Position numbers and translations under genes: made by a program. Below, piece by piece: positions 8,459 to 15,393 of a stretch of DNA of 64,000 nt. Positions within the stretch are counted from its first letter, which is position 1, and each line of letters starts with the position of its first letter. This DNA comes from an uncultured Bacilli bacterium (GTDB taxonomy: Bacteria > Bacillota_I > Bacilli_A > RF39 > UBA660): the NCBI GenBank assembly GCA_910589375.1, contig CAJUTK010000001.1, positions 1-64,000 of the forward strand, in the 5' to 3' direction. The notes below the pieces were generated by a model. That model saw only the letters and a program-made list of their open reading frames with translations, ran no database searches and was not told the DNA's origin.

Positions 8459-8884
8459 GCACTCTACATAAGTATCAGATAAACATCTTAAGCAACATAC
8501 ACAATTTAAATTCATTGTAAAGAAAGAATTTGTTGAAACATATGGGAACTCACTAGTTGTATCTGTGTTAGGTGCTAAAACGCGTAATGTACAACAGCAA
8601 CCATCTAATTTTTCTACGCGGAAAACATTAGAACATGCCGCTCCTTCTACACCACATACAGTATTGTCCTTTGTTGTTGGCATACTAAGTGGTGTTCCAT
8701 TACATAAATATAACATAACTGGTCTTGTATTGCAGTTTAAAGAATTTGTTCCACATCCTAAAAATCCTCTATCACAAGTATCTAAGCAGGTTTCTGCTGT
8801 ACATGCATTTTGTTGCAAAACATTTATGATAGCTAAAATTTCAGCAATACATCTACAAGATTCTGTATCTGTATTATTACACAT
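8453..8884 (-). CDS. CotY/CotZ-like cysteine-rich spore coat protein
   Basis: 143 residues with 20 or so cysteines in the CotY/CotZ arrangement: an N-terminal CRCIAEILAIINVLQQNA helix followed by clustered Cys, GCCCTLRVL in the middle, a phenylalanine-bearing FFTMNLNCVCCLRCL near the end. In Bacillus these proteins cross-link through disulphides in the outer coat or crust and are made in the mother cell. The start has GGGGTGG about 7 nt upstream. Identity rests on cysteine pattern and overall layout, so CotZ versus CotY cannot be decided. Confidence 0.8.
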   Translation of the reverse strand: MCNNTDTESCRCIAEILAIINVLQQNACTAETCLDTCDRGFLGCGTNSLNCNTRPVMLYLCNGTPLSMPTTKDNTVCGVEGAACSNVFRVEKLDGCCCTLRVLAPNTDTTSEFPYVSTNSFFTMNLNCVCCLRCLSDTYVECL

Positions 8885-8964
8885 ATATAATCCACCCCTT
8901 CTGTTATAGCATATTCATATACATTAAAAGAGTGTGAATAAATAACCTAGTTTTAAAAATGATA

Positions 8965-8990
8965 AAAGAACATCTTTAGAAATGTTCTTT
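8965..8990. terminator. Hairpin between divergent genes
   Basis: Stem AAAGAACAT / ATGTTCTTT with an 8-nt loop and a T run on the plus side. It lies upstream of the licD promoter, and no plus-strand gene ends just before it, so it may stop read-through toward licD. Confidence 0.5.
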
Positions 8991-9009
8991 TTTGTGATAA
9001 GTGTTAGTA

Positions 9010-9038
9010 TTGATTATTTTAGGAATTTCTAGTAAAAT
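9010..9038 (+). promoter_or_regulatory. licD-family gene promoter
   Basis: TTGATT (9010-9015), 17-nt spacer, TAAAAT (9033-9038), about 22 nt before the start codon. Confidence 0.6.
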
Positions 9039-9060
9039 GAACTTAGAGATGAGGTTGTAT

Positions 9061-9948
9061 ATGAATAAAGACTGTATACAAGAAAGAGAAGAATATATCA
9101 TCCAAGAAAATCAAGATGGTACTAAAATTACCGTTCGAGAATTACAACTAGAAATATTAGACATCATGGATGAAATTCATCGTGTTTGTGTAAAAAATAA
9201 TATTGAATATGGTTTAATTGCTGGTTCTGCACTTGGAATTGTAAATTATAAAGGATTTATTCCTTGGGATGATGATATTGATATTTGTGTTTTAAGAAAA
9301 GATTGGAATAGATTTTTAGAAGCTTTAGATAAAGATTTAGATAAAAAGTTTTATTTTCAATGTTTTGAGAAAGATAAACGTTTTAATGTAATCAATGGAC
9401 CTCAAATGAAAATTAGAAAAAGAAATACTTATATTGAAGAAGTAAATTGGCTTCTAAAAAATAGATGCAAATCTGGTAACGGAATCTTTGTAGATGTAGT
9501 AATATATGATAATATTGCAGAATCTAAATGGAAAGACGAAGGTGCTAGAACTGTCGTTAAAATAATGATGCCTTTTTTAGTACTACTAGATAATTTACAT
9601 ATTCCACATACACCACTAAAACGATTAGTAATGTGGCATTCTAATAGATATGCAAGAAAACATGAAGAAAGTTCTTTAATGTCCCAACCAGTTTCTGTAC
9701 CATGGGAAAAATTCTTAAAAGAACCTGTTTTTAAAAAAGAAGATATACTACCATTTAAATTATACGAATTTGAAGGTAGAAAATACTATTCTTATAATAA
9801 TATTGAAAAAATTCTAAAACAATGGTATGGACCAAATTGTTTAAAAAAGTGGGATGGAAAAAAATGGGTAGAAACACTACCTGTTGAAAAAAGAAATCCA
9901 AAACATACAGCTCATTTAAATCTAAATGGAGAAAACAAAAAAAATTAA
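9061..9948 (+). CDS. LicD family phosphotransferase
   Basis: 295 residues. The nucleotidyltransferase-fold core carries the LicD hallmarks GLIAGSALGIVNYKGFIPWD with DDDID at about residues 70-75, where the paired aspartates bind metal. LicD proteins move phosphocholine or related phospho-groups onto cell-surface glycans such as teichoic acids. ATG 9061 is chosen over the ORF start at 9001 because GAGGTTGT precedes it and the promoter lies inside the longer reading. It is followed by a small membrane-protein gene in the same direction; no choline uptake genes are nearby. Confidence 0.87.
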   Translation: MNKDCIQEREEYIIQENQDGTKITVRELQLEILDIMDEIHRVCVKNNIEYGLIAGSALGIVNYKGFIPWDDDIDICVLRKDWNRFLEALDKDLDKKFYFQCFEKDKRFNVINGPQMKIRKRNTYIEEVNWLLKNRCKSGNGIFVDVVIYDNIAESKWKDEGARTVVKIMMPFLVLLDNLHIPHTPLKRLVMWHSNRYARKHEESSLMSQPVSVPWEKFLKEPVFKKEDILPFKLYEFEGRKYYSYNNIEKILKQWYGPNCLKKWDGKKWVETLPVEKRNPKHTAHLNLNGENKKN

Positions 9949-9970
9949 GAATTGGAAGTGATTTCTGCCG

Positions 9971-10138
9971 ATGATGAATAAACTAAAAATTGGGATTTTT
10001 CTTGGATGTATTCTAATCCTAATTGCTATTTTAATTGGAATTATCTTTGAACATGATATAGCATTTATCTTTGGTGGAGTAGGAATAATTATTATTGGAA
10101 TTACATTTCTAGCTTATATTAATAAAGGTGACAAATAG
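9971..10138 (+). CDS. Small two-helix membrane protein (55 aa)
   Basis: 55 residues, too short for most gene lists. Two hydrophobic segments, about residues 7-26 (IGIFLGCILILIAILIGIIF) and 31-50, are joined by a short acidic EHD turn, and the tail NKGDK is charged. GGAAGTGAT lies 8 nt before the first ATG; a second ATG follows immediately. The stop codon sits in the loop-side of a terminator hairpin, so the gene closes the licD transcript. Function unknown. Confidence 0.65.
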   Translation: MMNKLKIGIFLGCILILIAILIGIIFEHDIAFIFGGVGIIIIGITFLAYINKGDK

Positions 10139-10146
10139 TCACCTTT
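10124..10146. terminator. Bidirectional terminator
   Basis: Stem AAAGGTGAC / GTCACCTTT, 5-nt loop, overlapping the stop codons of both convergent genes. Confidence 0.8.
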
Positions 10147-10817
10147 TAAAATAGAAAAAATAAACTAGACACTAAAAATCCCAAAATAGCGCTATACATA
10201 TATTCAGAATACTTAGAAAATAAAAAATCCATTAATTTTAATAATAGGAAGCCTCCTATGCCAATTCCTAATAAAAATGGAACAATCTTTGCTATTTGAA
10301 ATAAATAAATTTCACTAAAAAGAGTTAAAATTTCTTCATACCACCCTAAGGAAAGAAAGATTGCAGTTCCGCTTATCCCTGGAACAATGGTAGAAAAGGA
10401 TTCAATCAATCCCATAAAAAAGTAGGAAATAATGGGTTGAATAGGAACATTTCCCTGAGGTAAGAAAAATAAAATAGAAGTGAATAGAAAAGCTAAAATG
10501 GTAATTTTCAAAGAATTACTTTTTTTTATAAGTTCGGGGATGCCCGTTATAATGAAAAGAACAAATAATATCTTTAAAATAGTTCCATACTTTAAAAATA
10601 GTTGAAGTAACACTTTACTACCAAATATAGTAGAGAATATAAAGCCAGAACCTAAAACAGATAGAAAAAGCAAATTTTCTTTTGGTTTCTTTGAAAAATG
10701 CAAAATAGCATTCATTACTTTTTCATAAATACCAAGGCGAATAGCCAATATACTTCCACTAATTCCTGGTAGTACTTTTCCAATACCAATAATACAACCT
10801 ATAAGAAAAAGTTTCAT
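10146..10817 (-). CDS. popT: DUF368 membrane protein, PopT-type polyprenyl-phosphate translocase
   Basis: 223 residues of near-continuous hydrophobic sequence with two inverted-repeat halves, each carrying PGISG (VLPGISGS near residue 18 and IVPGISGT near 147), the DUF368 signature. DUF368 proteins have been shown to recycle undecaprenyl phosphate across the membrane for cell-wall synthesis. The assignment is by family; the symbol is used in that sense. GGTGAAAAT precedes the ATG and TACAAT lies 6 nt before it. Confidence 0.85.
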   Translation of the reverse strand: MKLFLIGCIIGIGKVLPGISGSILAIRLGIYEKVMNAILHFSKKPKENLLFLSVLGSGFIFSTIFGSKVLLQLFLKYGTILKILFVLFIITGIPELIKKSNSLKITILAFLFTSILFFLPQGNVPIQPIISYFFMGLIESFSTIVPGISGTAIFLSLGWYEEILTLFSEIYLFQIAKIVPFLLGIGIGGFLLLKLMDFLFSKYSEYMYSAILGFLVSSLFFLF

Positions 10818-10820
10818 ATT

Positions 10821-10838
10821 TTCACCTAATCTATTGTA
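10821..10838 (-). promoter_or_regulatory. Short-leader promoter of the DUF368 gene
   Basis: Minus strand TACAAT (10833-10838), 6 nt, GGTGAA (10821-10826), 3 nt, ATG 10817. Confidence 0.6.
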
Positions 10839-10869
10839 TTCAATAGGTAAAGAAAAAATAACTTTTCAG

Positions 10870-11394
10870 TTATTTTGCCACGCCTCTAAAATATCCATTT
10901 TGAACATACTTCGTTTCGTTTACTACAATAAATGCTTTTTCATCAGATTGTTTTACAAGTTCTTCTAATAGAGCTAAATGATCACTATCAATTTCCAAAA
11001 AAAGCATTAATTTATTTTTCCCCTCTAATCCTTGTGCACTGACAACAGATAATGCATAACCATTTTCTCTTAAAATATCTATTAACTTTTTATTTTCTTG
11101 ATGAATAACAATTTGAACACCTAATTTACTTCTTATGAAAGTTTTAGAAATAAAACCACCAATAAAAGTGCCTGTTGCAAACCCTCCAGCATACGATACT
11201 GCAATCCATAGACTGTTAGAAGCACTATTCAAAGCATCTTTTACAACTAAAAACCAAATAGTTACCTCTACAAAACCAATTAAAGCAGCAATCACATTTT
11301 TTCCTCTTACTGTCATAACCGTCCTGATGGTTCCTAAAGAAACATCCATAATTCTAACTAAAAAAATTCTTATACATAGAAATAATAGTTCCAT
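10870..11394 (-). CDS. UPF0316 / DUF2179 membrane protein (YebE-like)
   Basis: 174 residues. Three transmembrane helices occupy roughly residues 2-85 with the family blocks RIMDVSLGTIRTVMTVRG, VTIWFLVVKDAL and SYAGGFATGTFIG, followed by a cytoplasmic DUF2179 domain from about residue 95. Proteins of this type are widespread in Firmicutes; DUF2179 is a small ligand-binding-like fold, and the true function is unknown. AGGAGTAGG lies before the ATG. Confidence 0.88.
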   Translation of the reverse strand: MELLFLCIRIFLVRIMDVSLGTIRTVMTVRGKNVIAALIGFVEVTIWFLVVKDALNSASNSLWIAVSYAGGFATGTFIGGFISKTFIRSKLGVQIVIHQENKKLIDILRENGYALSVVSAQGLEGKNKLMLFLEIDSDHLALLEELVKQSDEKAFIVVNETKYVQNGYFRGVAK

Positions 11395-11430
11395 AATTTT
11401 CCTACTCCTCTAATTTTATTATACACAAAA

Positions 11431-11454
11431 AAAATCTATATTACTATAGATTTT
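11431..11454 (-). terminator. Terminator of the 176-aa protein gene
   Basis: Stem AAAATCTATA / TATAGATTTT with a TTAC-type loop; runs into T residues on the minus strand. Confidence 0.75.
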
Positions 11455-11984
11455 TATTTTTTCTTTATATTAGAACTTACATCCAATTGTTTTTGTAAAT
11501 AACTAGTAATATCTTTGTAACCTGTAAAATGTTTTGTTATTTTTCCATCTTTTATAACAAATAACGTAGTATCTGATATTCTAATATCTTTAACAGATTC
11601 ACTAATAGTTGTTTTATCAGCCATATATATTTTATTCATTGTATCATTCATATCTACTACATAATAACTTTTTTGGGCAGAATATACATATCTTTGATAT
11701 ATCGCCTCATCATTTAAATTTGTTAGTGCAAATACATAATACTCTTTATTACTATGGTCTAACATATTTAAAAAAGCGGTTCTGTTAGTATTACTACTAG
11801 TGTTACTATTATCTGATAATTTAGTTGTTCTTTTTGATACTAAGAAATCAGTTAAAAGATAGAAGGAACCAAAAGTAATGAGAATAACTGCTAATGTAAC
11901 AATAACAGATTTCACACCAACTGGTTCTTGTACTTGTTTAATATCTTTCTTTGAATGTTGTTCTTTTATTTTTGCTTTCTTCAC
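11454..11984 (-). CDS. Membrane-anchored thioredoxin-fold-like protein, GTG start
   Basis: 176 residues: a basic cytoplasmic N-tail, a transmembrane helix at about 27-48 (VIVTLAVILITFGSFYLLT), a Ser/Asn-rich linker, then an extracytoplasmic domain whose order of elements (EYYVFALTN strand, YYVVDMND strand, ISDTTLFVIKDGKITKHFTG) resembles a thioredoxin fold with a DTTLF segment where the cis-Pro would be and no CxxC. Family not recognised. GTG is the start: TATAAT, 6 nt, GGTGAT, 5 nt, GTG. Confidence 0.7.
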   Translation of the reverse strand: MKKAKIKEQHSKKDIKQVQEPVGVKSVIVTLAVILITFGSFYLLTDFLVSKRTTKLSDNSNTSSNTNRTAFLNMLDHSNKEYYVFALTNLNDEAIYQRYVYSAQKSYYVVDMNDTMNKIYMADKTTISESVKDIRISDTTLFVIKDGKITKHFTGYKDITSYLQKQLDVSSNIKKK

Positions 11985-11989
11985 TGCTA

Positions 11990-12007
11990 ATCACCAAAAA
12001 TATTATA
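11990..12007 (-). promoter_or_regulatory. Short-leader promoter
   Basis: Minus strand TATAAT (12002-12007), 6 nt, GGTGAT (11990-11995), 5 nt, GTG 11984. Confidence 0.6.
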
Positions 12008-12032
12008 ACAAATATTGAAACTACTTACAACA

Positions 12033-13019
12033 TTATTTTGCAATTGCTGATACACTAATGGATTCTGCTACACTTAACATCTCTTCTAATTTTAAATTTT
12101 CAGAAACTAAAGAATATTCTACTCCATTACTAGTCCAAGAAATAGAGTAATCTGTTACAGCACCAATTGTATCACTAATGTGATATGGTTCCCCATACAC
12201 AATATTGGTTTCTAACTCTTTTGATACTGTTGCAGTTTCTTCTACTAACATAAAAGGACTATCGCCATCAAAATTTAATATAACTCTTTCTCCACTATCT
12301 AACTTCACTTTATCTTGACTTGTCAAATAAGTATTATTTGGCATATACATTGGATAAACAACAGAATCTAATGTACTCATTGTTGTTTTTGTTGTCTCTT
12401 TCCCATCCATATTTTTTTCTAAGCTAAAATATTCTTTATCGAATTCTTTCTTTTCATCAATGTTTGAAAAGCTCATACTCATTTCAATAGAATTGTTGTT
12501 ATTAAATATTTCTACTTTCTGAATTTGAAGTTTTTCATCAACATATACTTTTTGAGTTACTAAATCGGCATTATTAGAATAATTAACTTTACTGGTAAAA
12601 ATATAACCTTTATCTGCTTTTTCTAACTTTTTATTATCATCCTTTTTTAAATCTGTAAATATTCTTTCTAATAAATATATTTGCGAATTATTATATGGCC
12701 AATCACTTTGGAACTTAAAGCTTTTATTTAAAGAAGGTGTCAGTACAAATACTCCATCTTGATTTCTAAGTATTATCTGTTCATGATTATTTACCTTATT
12801 AATAAGACTTACACGATAATAGTCTTCTTCTTGGTAAGCTACATCTACATTATAAGTATAAGAGTCTTCCCCTCTATAAATTAACAGTTCCCCTGTCAAA
12901 TGATAGGATGTTAATTCACTAATCTTTTTATCTAGTTCTTTATAAGCATCCTTTTCATTGTATTTTCCACATCCAACTACTAAAAAACAACATAGAATTA
13001 CAAATATTATCTTCTTCAT
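12033..13019 (-). CDS. Lipoprotein with LolA-like domain (GerS-like)
   Basis: 328 residues. MKKIIFVILCCFLVVGCGKY is a lipoprotein signal with lipobox VVGC at residue 17. The body alternates long beta-strands (TSYHLTGELLIYRGEDSY, YRVSLINKVNNHEQIILR) in the way of LolA/LolB-like barrels, the fold of Clostridioides GerS and related germination or sporulation lipoproteins. Family placement is by pattern only. ATG 13019 is preferred to the upstream GTG because GAGGTAAAT precedes it directly. It lies downstream of cdaA-cdaR, behind their terminator. Confidence 0.72.
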   Translation of the reverse strand: MKKIIFVILCCFLVVGCGKYNEKDAYKELDKKISELTSYHLTGELLIYRGEDSYTYNVDVAYQEEDYYRVSLINKVNNHEQIILRNQDGVFVLTPSLNKSFKFQSDWPYNNSQIYLLERIFTDLKKDDNKKLEKADKGYIFTSKVNYSNNADLVTQKVYVDEKLQIQKVEIFNNNNSIEMSMSFSNIDEKKEFDKEYFSLEKNMDGKETTKTTMSTLDSVVYPMYMPNNTYLTSQDKVKLDSGERVILNFDGDSPFMLVEETATVSKELETNIVYGEPYHISDTIGAVTDYSISWTSNGVEYSLVSENLKLEEMLSVAESISVSAIAK

Positions 13020-13067
13020 ATTTACCTCACTTTTCACTTAAGTATATGGGTGTCTTAAGGAAATATG

Positions 13068-13098
13068 AAAAAGTTAAGAGTATTTCTCTTAACTTTTT
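13068..13098 (-). terminator. Terminator of the cdaA-cdaR operon
   Basis: 13-bp stem AAAAAGTTAAGAG / CTCTTAACTTTTT with a 5-nt loop, overlapping the last codons of cdaR. Confidence 0.85.
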
Positions 13099-14465
13099 TT
13101 CTGTAATACAATTTTTACTGTTGCCTTCTTTGGTACAAAAGTAACTAAGCGTGCATTAGAAGATGTAGGTCTAATCTTAATTGGTACATCATATGTACCT
13201 TCCTTTGTATAGCCACTTAAATCAACATAAGCTTGGACTTCTGATTCTTTTAATGAACGAATAACGTTATATGCTCCTGTTACATCTACTAATACCTCAG
13301 CATCATCAACCGCTAATGCATTTGCTATAAATCCATCTGGAGTATTTAATGCATCTACTCTTAAAGTCATTGTAATAGGATCACTACTTTGTGTCACTTC
13401 TACTTTTACTTTAACTTTATTAACAGACATCTTTTTAACTCCTACTGGTTTTGGAATCTCAACATCAGCCTCATAATTAGATGTTAATTTACTTACATCT
13501 ACTTTAATATCAATTCCGTTTTGTTCTAATTGATCTAAAGTTTCTGCAGAACCATACACAGTAATTGTCTCTTGACTGAAGGAATAAGAACTAATAGCAT
13601 TTCCAAATGGAACATCATTTTCTGGAACAAAATTTAAATTTACTTCTCTAGAAGAAGATGTAAGTGTTACTTTAGCTGTAACATTCTCCTTCTTATTAAT
13701 TTCTACATCTACTACATTTCCTTCCTTATCATAAGCACGAAGAGGTAGATTTTCTAAAGTTTGTGTACCAGCTTCTACTTTTGTTAAATTATCTACATCA
13801 ATTAAAGCTTGTACTGTTGCCACTTTTTCAAGTTGGAAATCAGCACCACTAATAACGACTTGATCTAAGTTTAGTTCTACATTACTAACTTCTAATGTAC
13901 TGTCTAAAAGATCTTGATTAATAATGTTATAAGATAGTGTCTGATTCTTAGATTCCTTATCATATACAACAATTGTTACTTGAGAAGGATTAACACTATA
14001 TTCAATAGAAGATAAACCATTGCTATCATACTCTACATCTACTTTGTAAGTACCAGCTTCTTTAATATTAGTTAAATCTAATTTTACATTATGATTAGAA
14101 GATTGTTCAGCAATATATAAATCTGCCTTACTTCCTATCAAAGTAATATCAAAAGTTTCTGGAATACCTGTAATAACAAAACGTTCCTCATTATATAATA
14201 CTTCTGCCTTTTGATTTTTAAATACTTTCGCACTACTGGTAGTAAGCGTTAATATTTTCTGATCTACTACAATAAATAAAATAATGGATAAAAATAAAGA
14301 GAGAAACAATAAAGTAGACTGTTTAGCTAAAAATCCTTCTAATTTATGACTTGATTTATCAAATCCATTTGTAATTTTTAAAACTACTTTTGTAATAGGA
14401 ACAACAACATGTTTATCAAAAAATTTAGCAATTTTTTGACCAGTACGACCTAATTTATTCAGCAT
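13089..14465 (-). CDS. cdaR: CdaA regulator CdaR (YbbR-domain protein)
   Basis: 458 residues: a basic N-terminus, a transmembrane helix at about 46-66 (LLFLSLFLSIILFIVVDQKI), then an extracytoplasmic stalk of four YbbR repeats (for instance VLYNEERFVITGIPETFDIT and AEVLVDVTGAYNVIRSL). CdaR proteins bind and modulate the membrane diadenylate cyclase CdaA. ATG 14465 is chosen over the ORF start at 14492 because AGGAGGAAGAGC stands immediately before it. The gene overlaps the end of cdaA by 11 nt, so the two are translated together. Confidence 0.93.
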   Translation of the reverse strand: MLNKLGRTGQKIAKFFDKHVVVPITKVVLKITNGFDKSSHKLEGFLAKQSTLLFLSLFLSIILFIVVDQKILTLTTSSAKVFKNQKAEVLYNEERFVITGIPETFDITLIGSKADLYIAEQSSNHNVKLDLTNIKEAGTYKVDVEYDSNGLSSIEYSVNPSQVTIVVYDKESKNQTLSYNIINQDLLDSTLEVSNVELNLDQVVISGADFQLEKVATVQALIDVDNLTKVEAGTQTLENLPLRAYDKEGNVVDVEINKKENVTAKVTLTSSSREVNLNFVPENDVPFGNAISSYSFSQETITVYGSAETLDQLEQNGIDIKVDVSKLTSNYEADVEIPKPVGVKKMSVNKVKVKVEVTQSSDPITMTLRVDALNTPDGFIANALAVDDAEVLVDVTGAYNVIRSLKESEVQAYVDLSGYTKEGTYDVPIKIRPTSSNARLVTFVPKKATVKIVLQKKS

Positions 14466-15261
14466 GCTCTTCTTCCTCCTCTTCTTCTTCATCGATTACC
14501 ATATTCTGTTTTGGTCTTAATCCTTCTAGTAATAGAAGTTTTACTTCATCTGTTGATAAATTATAATGTAATTCTCCACCAATTGCAACAGATAATCTAC
14601 CTGTTTCTTCAGAAACGATAAGAGCGATACAATCTGTAAGTTCAGAGATTCCTAAAGCAGCTCTATGTCTTGTTCCTAAACGTTTACTAATTTTTAAATT
14701 ATCACTCGTTGGAAAAACTGCTCTGGCACTTGTAATTTTATCTCCCTGAATAATAACTCCACCATCATGTAATGGATTATTTGGGAAGAAAAGAGTAACT
14801 AATAATTCACTAGAAATATCTGCATAAATCTTTTTTGATTTCTCAATATAGTCATTTAAACTGTTATCTCTTTCAATAATGATAAGAGCACCAGTTCTAG
14901 TTTTTTTCATAGCTTCCATAGCGGTTACAATTTCATAAACTACTTTTTCACGTTCATCAACAGTAAGAACCTTATGGCGTCCAAGTAACTGACTACGTCC
15001 TAATTGTTCCAATACATTTCGAATTTCTGGTTGAAAGATAACAATGATTGCTAAAATTCCCCATTCTAAAACATAATCTAATAAATATCCTATTGTTACT
15101 AAATTGAAAATTTTACTAACAATTACTAATGCTATTATAAAAATAATTCCTTTAAATAATAGTATCATTTTAACATTTTTTCTTAAACTTTTAAGTACAT
15201 AATAAAGTACTAGCCAAACTAATAAAACATCTATGATCTTTCTGGCTAAATCAACAATCAT
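14455..15261 (-). CDS. cdaA: Diadenylate cyclase CdaA
   Basis: 268 residues: three N-terminal transmembrane helices (about 11-80), then a DAC domain with the catalytic DGG motif in PLHDGGVIIQ and the RHR motif in LGTRHRAALGIS. It condenses two ATP to c-di-AMP, controlling potassium and osmotic balance. The C-terminus is a run of nine acidic residues plus HAE; the purine-rich codons for this tail double as the ribosome binding site of cdaR. The promoter TTGGAA-17-TATAAT is seen upstream. Confidence 0.96.
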   Translation of the reverse strand: MIVDLARKIIDVLLVWLVLYYVLKSLRKNVKMILLFKGIIFIIALVIVSKIFNLVTIGYLLDYVLEWGILAIIVIFQPEIRNVLEQLGRSQLLGRHKVLTVDEREKVVYEIVTAMEAMKKTRTGALIIIERDNSLNDYIEKSKKIYADISSELLVTLFFPNNPLHDGGVIIQGDKITSARAVFPTSDNLKISKRLGTRHRAALGISELTDCIALIVSEETGRLSVAIGGELHYNLSTDEVKLLLLEGLRPKQNMVIDEEEEEEEEHAE

Positions 15262-15295
15262 ATTATCCCTCCGTAACTAATCACTAGCATAAACT

Positions 15296-15324
15296 ATTAT
15301 AACACAAGAAGCACTTTTTTCCAA
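15296..15324 (-). promoter_or_regulatory. cdaA promoter
   Basis: Minus strand TTGGAA (15319-15324), 17-nt spacer, TATAAT (15296-15301); leader of about 30 nt with GGAGGGATAAT before the start. Confidence 0.7.
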
Positions 15325-15393
15325 ATTTTTCTATAGCAAAATAAATACTTTTATAACGTTTAAACTCTAGTGTTTTTTCTAATAAAAATGATT

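Noticed and set aside
8565..8909. Plus-strand ORF opposite the coat protein
   Set aside because: It is the antisense reading of a cysteine-rich CotY/CotZ-like gene with clear family features; no SD.
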